NCBI RefSeq assembly: GCF_963678635.1
Contig: NC_087070.1
Coordinates: 12,992,539-13,056,538 of the forward strand
Length of the DNA: 64,000 bases
Reading direction: 5' to 3'
DNA from: Symsagittifera roscoffensis
Lineage: Eukaryota > Xenacoelomorpha > Acoela > Convolutidae
Each line of letters begins with the position of its first letter. The stretch's first letter is position 1. The notes beneath the pieces are model-generated. The model ran no database searches. It was not told the DNA's origin and worked only from the letters and a program-made list of their open reading frames with translations. Position numbers and translations under genes: made by a program. Below, in pieces: positions 62,181 to 64,000 of this stretch.

Positions 62181-64000
62181 TTTACCACTTCTTACTGCCT
62201 ATACACTCAATTCGATTGCTAGTGTCCTTTTGATATTAATAACACAACACAAAAAATTCCAAAAGTTTCTATAAATAGTTACCACGAATCCTTGTATGTT
62301 ATCACGGTACAGCGTATATACAATTTATTCACCATAATCGATTATTAGTTGTAAGATGTGAAGCTAGCACAGTATGATGATATCAGTCTATTTAAAAGAT
62401 AGTGTTCTCACTACCCAATCAAGCATAAATATTATTGATTTAAAACCAGAAATAACAAAATAATAATATTTCTATGAAAAACGTATGTGTTTTTTACTTT
62501 TAGTTGTCGTAGTACAATAGTCGAACTTGTATATAAAGAAAGAGCTTTCCCTGCTTGGTGCTGCACCAAACAGAAAAAGCTTAAAGGCAGTAACTTTCTC
62601 AAGTGGGCGTCTATTGCACTCACCGAGTACTGTGTTACTTATCTGCCTTCGGACTGCCCGAGCTAGACCTACTAAAATCGTCAGGGCAATCACTTTTCTC
62701 AAAAACGTTTTGAATTTCAGTCAAAACTAATGAGTTACTCACTCTTGATCAATTTGAACTTAGTGTCGCGAATGTCCGAGTTTAGACCTGCTTTGTTTTG
62801 ATTCTGTTTTTTACAAAAGGCAAGTTACACAGTTACCAGTGCAGTCATGGTTCCCAGCCTATCTCTTAATAACCTAATACCTTTAATTACTTTCTTTTCT
62901 GTTGTCTTCTTAAGTTTTGATAAAATAATACCCCTCCGGATTGACCAAAATCGTATCCCATCGGATTGGTAAAATTTCGACCCCTCCGGATTGGGACCCC
63001 TCCTGTTTTGTAAAAATTTAGACCCCTTCGGATTGGGACCCCTCTGGATTTGTAAAAATTTAGACCCCTCCGGATTGAGACCCCTCCGGGTTTGTGAAGA
63101 TGGCTTCTTCAGAGGCTTGCTAAATTTCCAACCGATACCCTTTCGGATACATTCTCCGATGCTATTATGCTCGGATTGAAGTTAGGCCTTTTATTCGACG
63201 ATTCACCCTAACGGTGAAGGGTCTTATCGCAGCCTAATTTCGGCTCGGTTAAGGTTTTCTCGTGTCTTTAGCCTTCGATTTTCTTCTAGAACAGCCTAAA
63301 ATTGCCCTATTTGACCGTTACTACCTTTTGGTAGGGGTGTAAGGGCTTTCAAAAGTTTTTTTTATAAAACGTGAAGGGTCTACCTTCCCGAATTGGTGAG
63401 TTTGCTTAAAACAATCCTAGAAAAATTCACGCTTACTTTTTTGAATAATTGAGAACTTTATTAGTAAGCTCAGCTAATTTCTATTCTAATGGTACCAAGG
63501 TCAACTGAGTATCCAGTAGTTCCAAAGTTTTTAACCAAAACGTCTTTTTTCCAAAGTCAAAAAATTTATATCTTATAGGTTCCGCCTGACTTTTTCCGCA
63601 ATTCTGTTCTTTTCGACCTAAAAATTTTTGATCCGAGCTCAGAAGGCCTACACTCGTCTAGTTCAACGCAAAAAACTTGATCTAGAAAGCTATAGCTGAA
63701 AAGTTTTGCGAGAAACTATGCTATTTGGACCCCTCCGGGTTCATGAATCCACTAAATCAAACACGTTAAGTTCGATTTCTCTGTAAAACGGAAGGTTATC
63801 GGCAAACGGAATTTAAAACCTGTCGATTCACTAGTGGACGTTGTGCTAACAACTATTTTTACTGTCATAACTCAAAAATTTCAAATTTTTTTTTAATTAA
63901 TAGTGTTCCGTATTTTCAAAAATCACGAAAATTCGGTTTTTGGTACGAAAATAGTTCCAACCACTTCTAAACTAAACTCAACCGGTTACACCTATTATAC
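62181..64000. other. AT-rich region beyond element 2, no genes seen
   Basis: Should contain the 5' LTR and leader of element 2 if they survive, but I find no repeat shared with the 48-kb side. A TATAAAG occurs near 62533. A 42-bp tandem repeat lies at 62979-63104. From 63110 to the end there is nothing recognisable. Confidence 0.4.
62979..63104. repeat. 42-bp tandem repeat, three copies
   Basis: GACCCCTCCGGATTG followed by a second (G)ACCCCTC module and TTTGTAAAAATTTA, starting at 62979, 63021 and 63063 (exact 42-bp period). Partial, degenerate units precede it from about 62930, and a single motif recurs near 63727. Confidence 0.85.

Noticed and set aside
1..64000. CRISPR arrays, rRNA or bacterial-style operons
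   Set aside because: None seen; repeats have no spacer structure and all coding sequence is eukaryotic retroelement type.

Overview
ORGANISM AND CHARACTER. This is a eukaryotic, almost gene-free window packed with decayed retroelements, nested insertions and tandem repeats. The only host-like gene piece is one exon at about 16.55-16.91 kb on the minus strand. It resembles the mitochondrial complex I subunit NDUFB10/PDSW and is bounded by a TTTTCAG-type acceptor and a GT donor. That splice-site style, and the look of the Gag zinc knuckles, make a nematode my best guess, but only with low to moderate confidence. Intergenic DNA is AT-rich; the retroelement coding regions are clearly less so. LAYOUT, 1-15.8 kb. 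Two direct copies of one composite block (copy A 1-5637, copy B 6652-12755) flank a further inverted piece. Each copy holds, in order, a minus-strand Penelope-like element (PLE) fragment, a plus-strand PLE whose GIY-YIG region is split by a 5'-truncated minus-strand LINE with a 5-bp target duplication, and then an SGNH-hydrolase-like reading frame followed by a PHD-type zinc finger. Copy B runs on into a broken reverse transcriptase with a C-terminal Zn-finger/restriction-like nuclease domain (12.77-15.68 kb). LAYOUT, 15.8-25.5 kb. After the NDUFB10-like exon comes a chimeric tandem repeat of about 1.69 kb. It is built from the 3' end of a LINE, two fragments of the RT element at 12.8-15.7 kb, and a reversed LTR plus leader of a Gypsy-like element. 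The third unit opens into a longer LINE copy (20.8-24.6 kb, minus) with a zinc-finger ORF1, an APE endonuclease and an RT, and a second SGNH-like reading frame lies upstream of it. LAYOUT, 25.5-46.9 kb. A ~436-bp tandem repeat (T-S-T-S) was hit first by a 503-bp hAT-type MITE (8-bp target duplication, CAGGG termini) and then by a ~20.1-kb Ty3/Gypsy-like element, element 1. Element 1 has LTR-like ends at 26508 and 46603 and a candidate 5-bp duplication, CAATC; the T-S junction elsewhere in the window gives the empty site. It carries Gag, protease, RT, RNase H, integrase, a long acidic Pol tail, an ORF with a full SGNH catalytic set, and about 5.5 kb of further unrecognised ORFs. LAYOUT, 48.6-62.2 kb. 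A second, diverged relative (element 2) lies in the opposite orientation, so the 3' ends of the two elements face each other. It shares the Gag-Pol-SGNH-accessory plan, lacks a 4.3-kb block present in element 1, and has about 1.3 kb that element 1 lacks. HOW IT WORKS TOGETHER. The coding regions are mostly broken by frameshifts and nonsense codons, so the locus looks like a retroelement graveyard rather than an active operon. The most unusual theme is the repeated association of SGNH-hydrolase-like frames with several unrelated retroelement types, above all the giant Gypsy-like elements.
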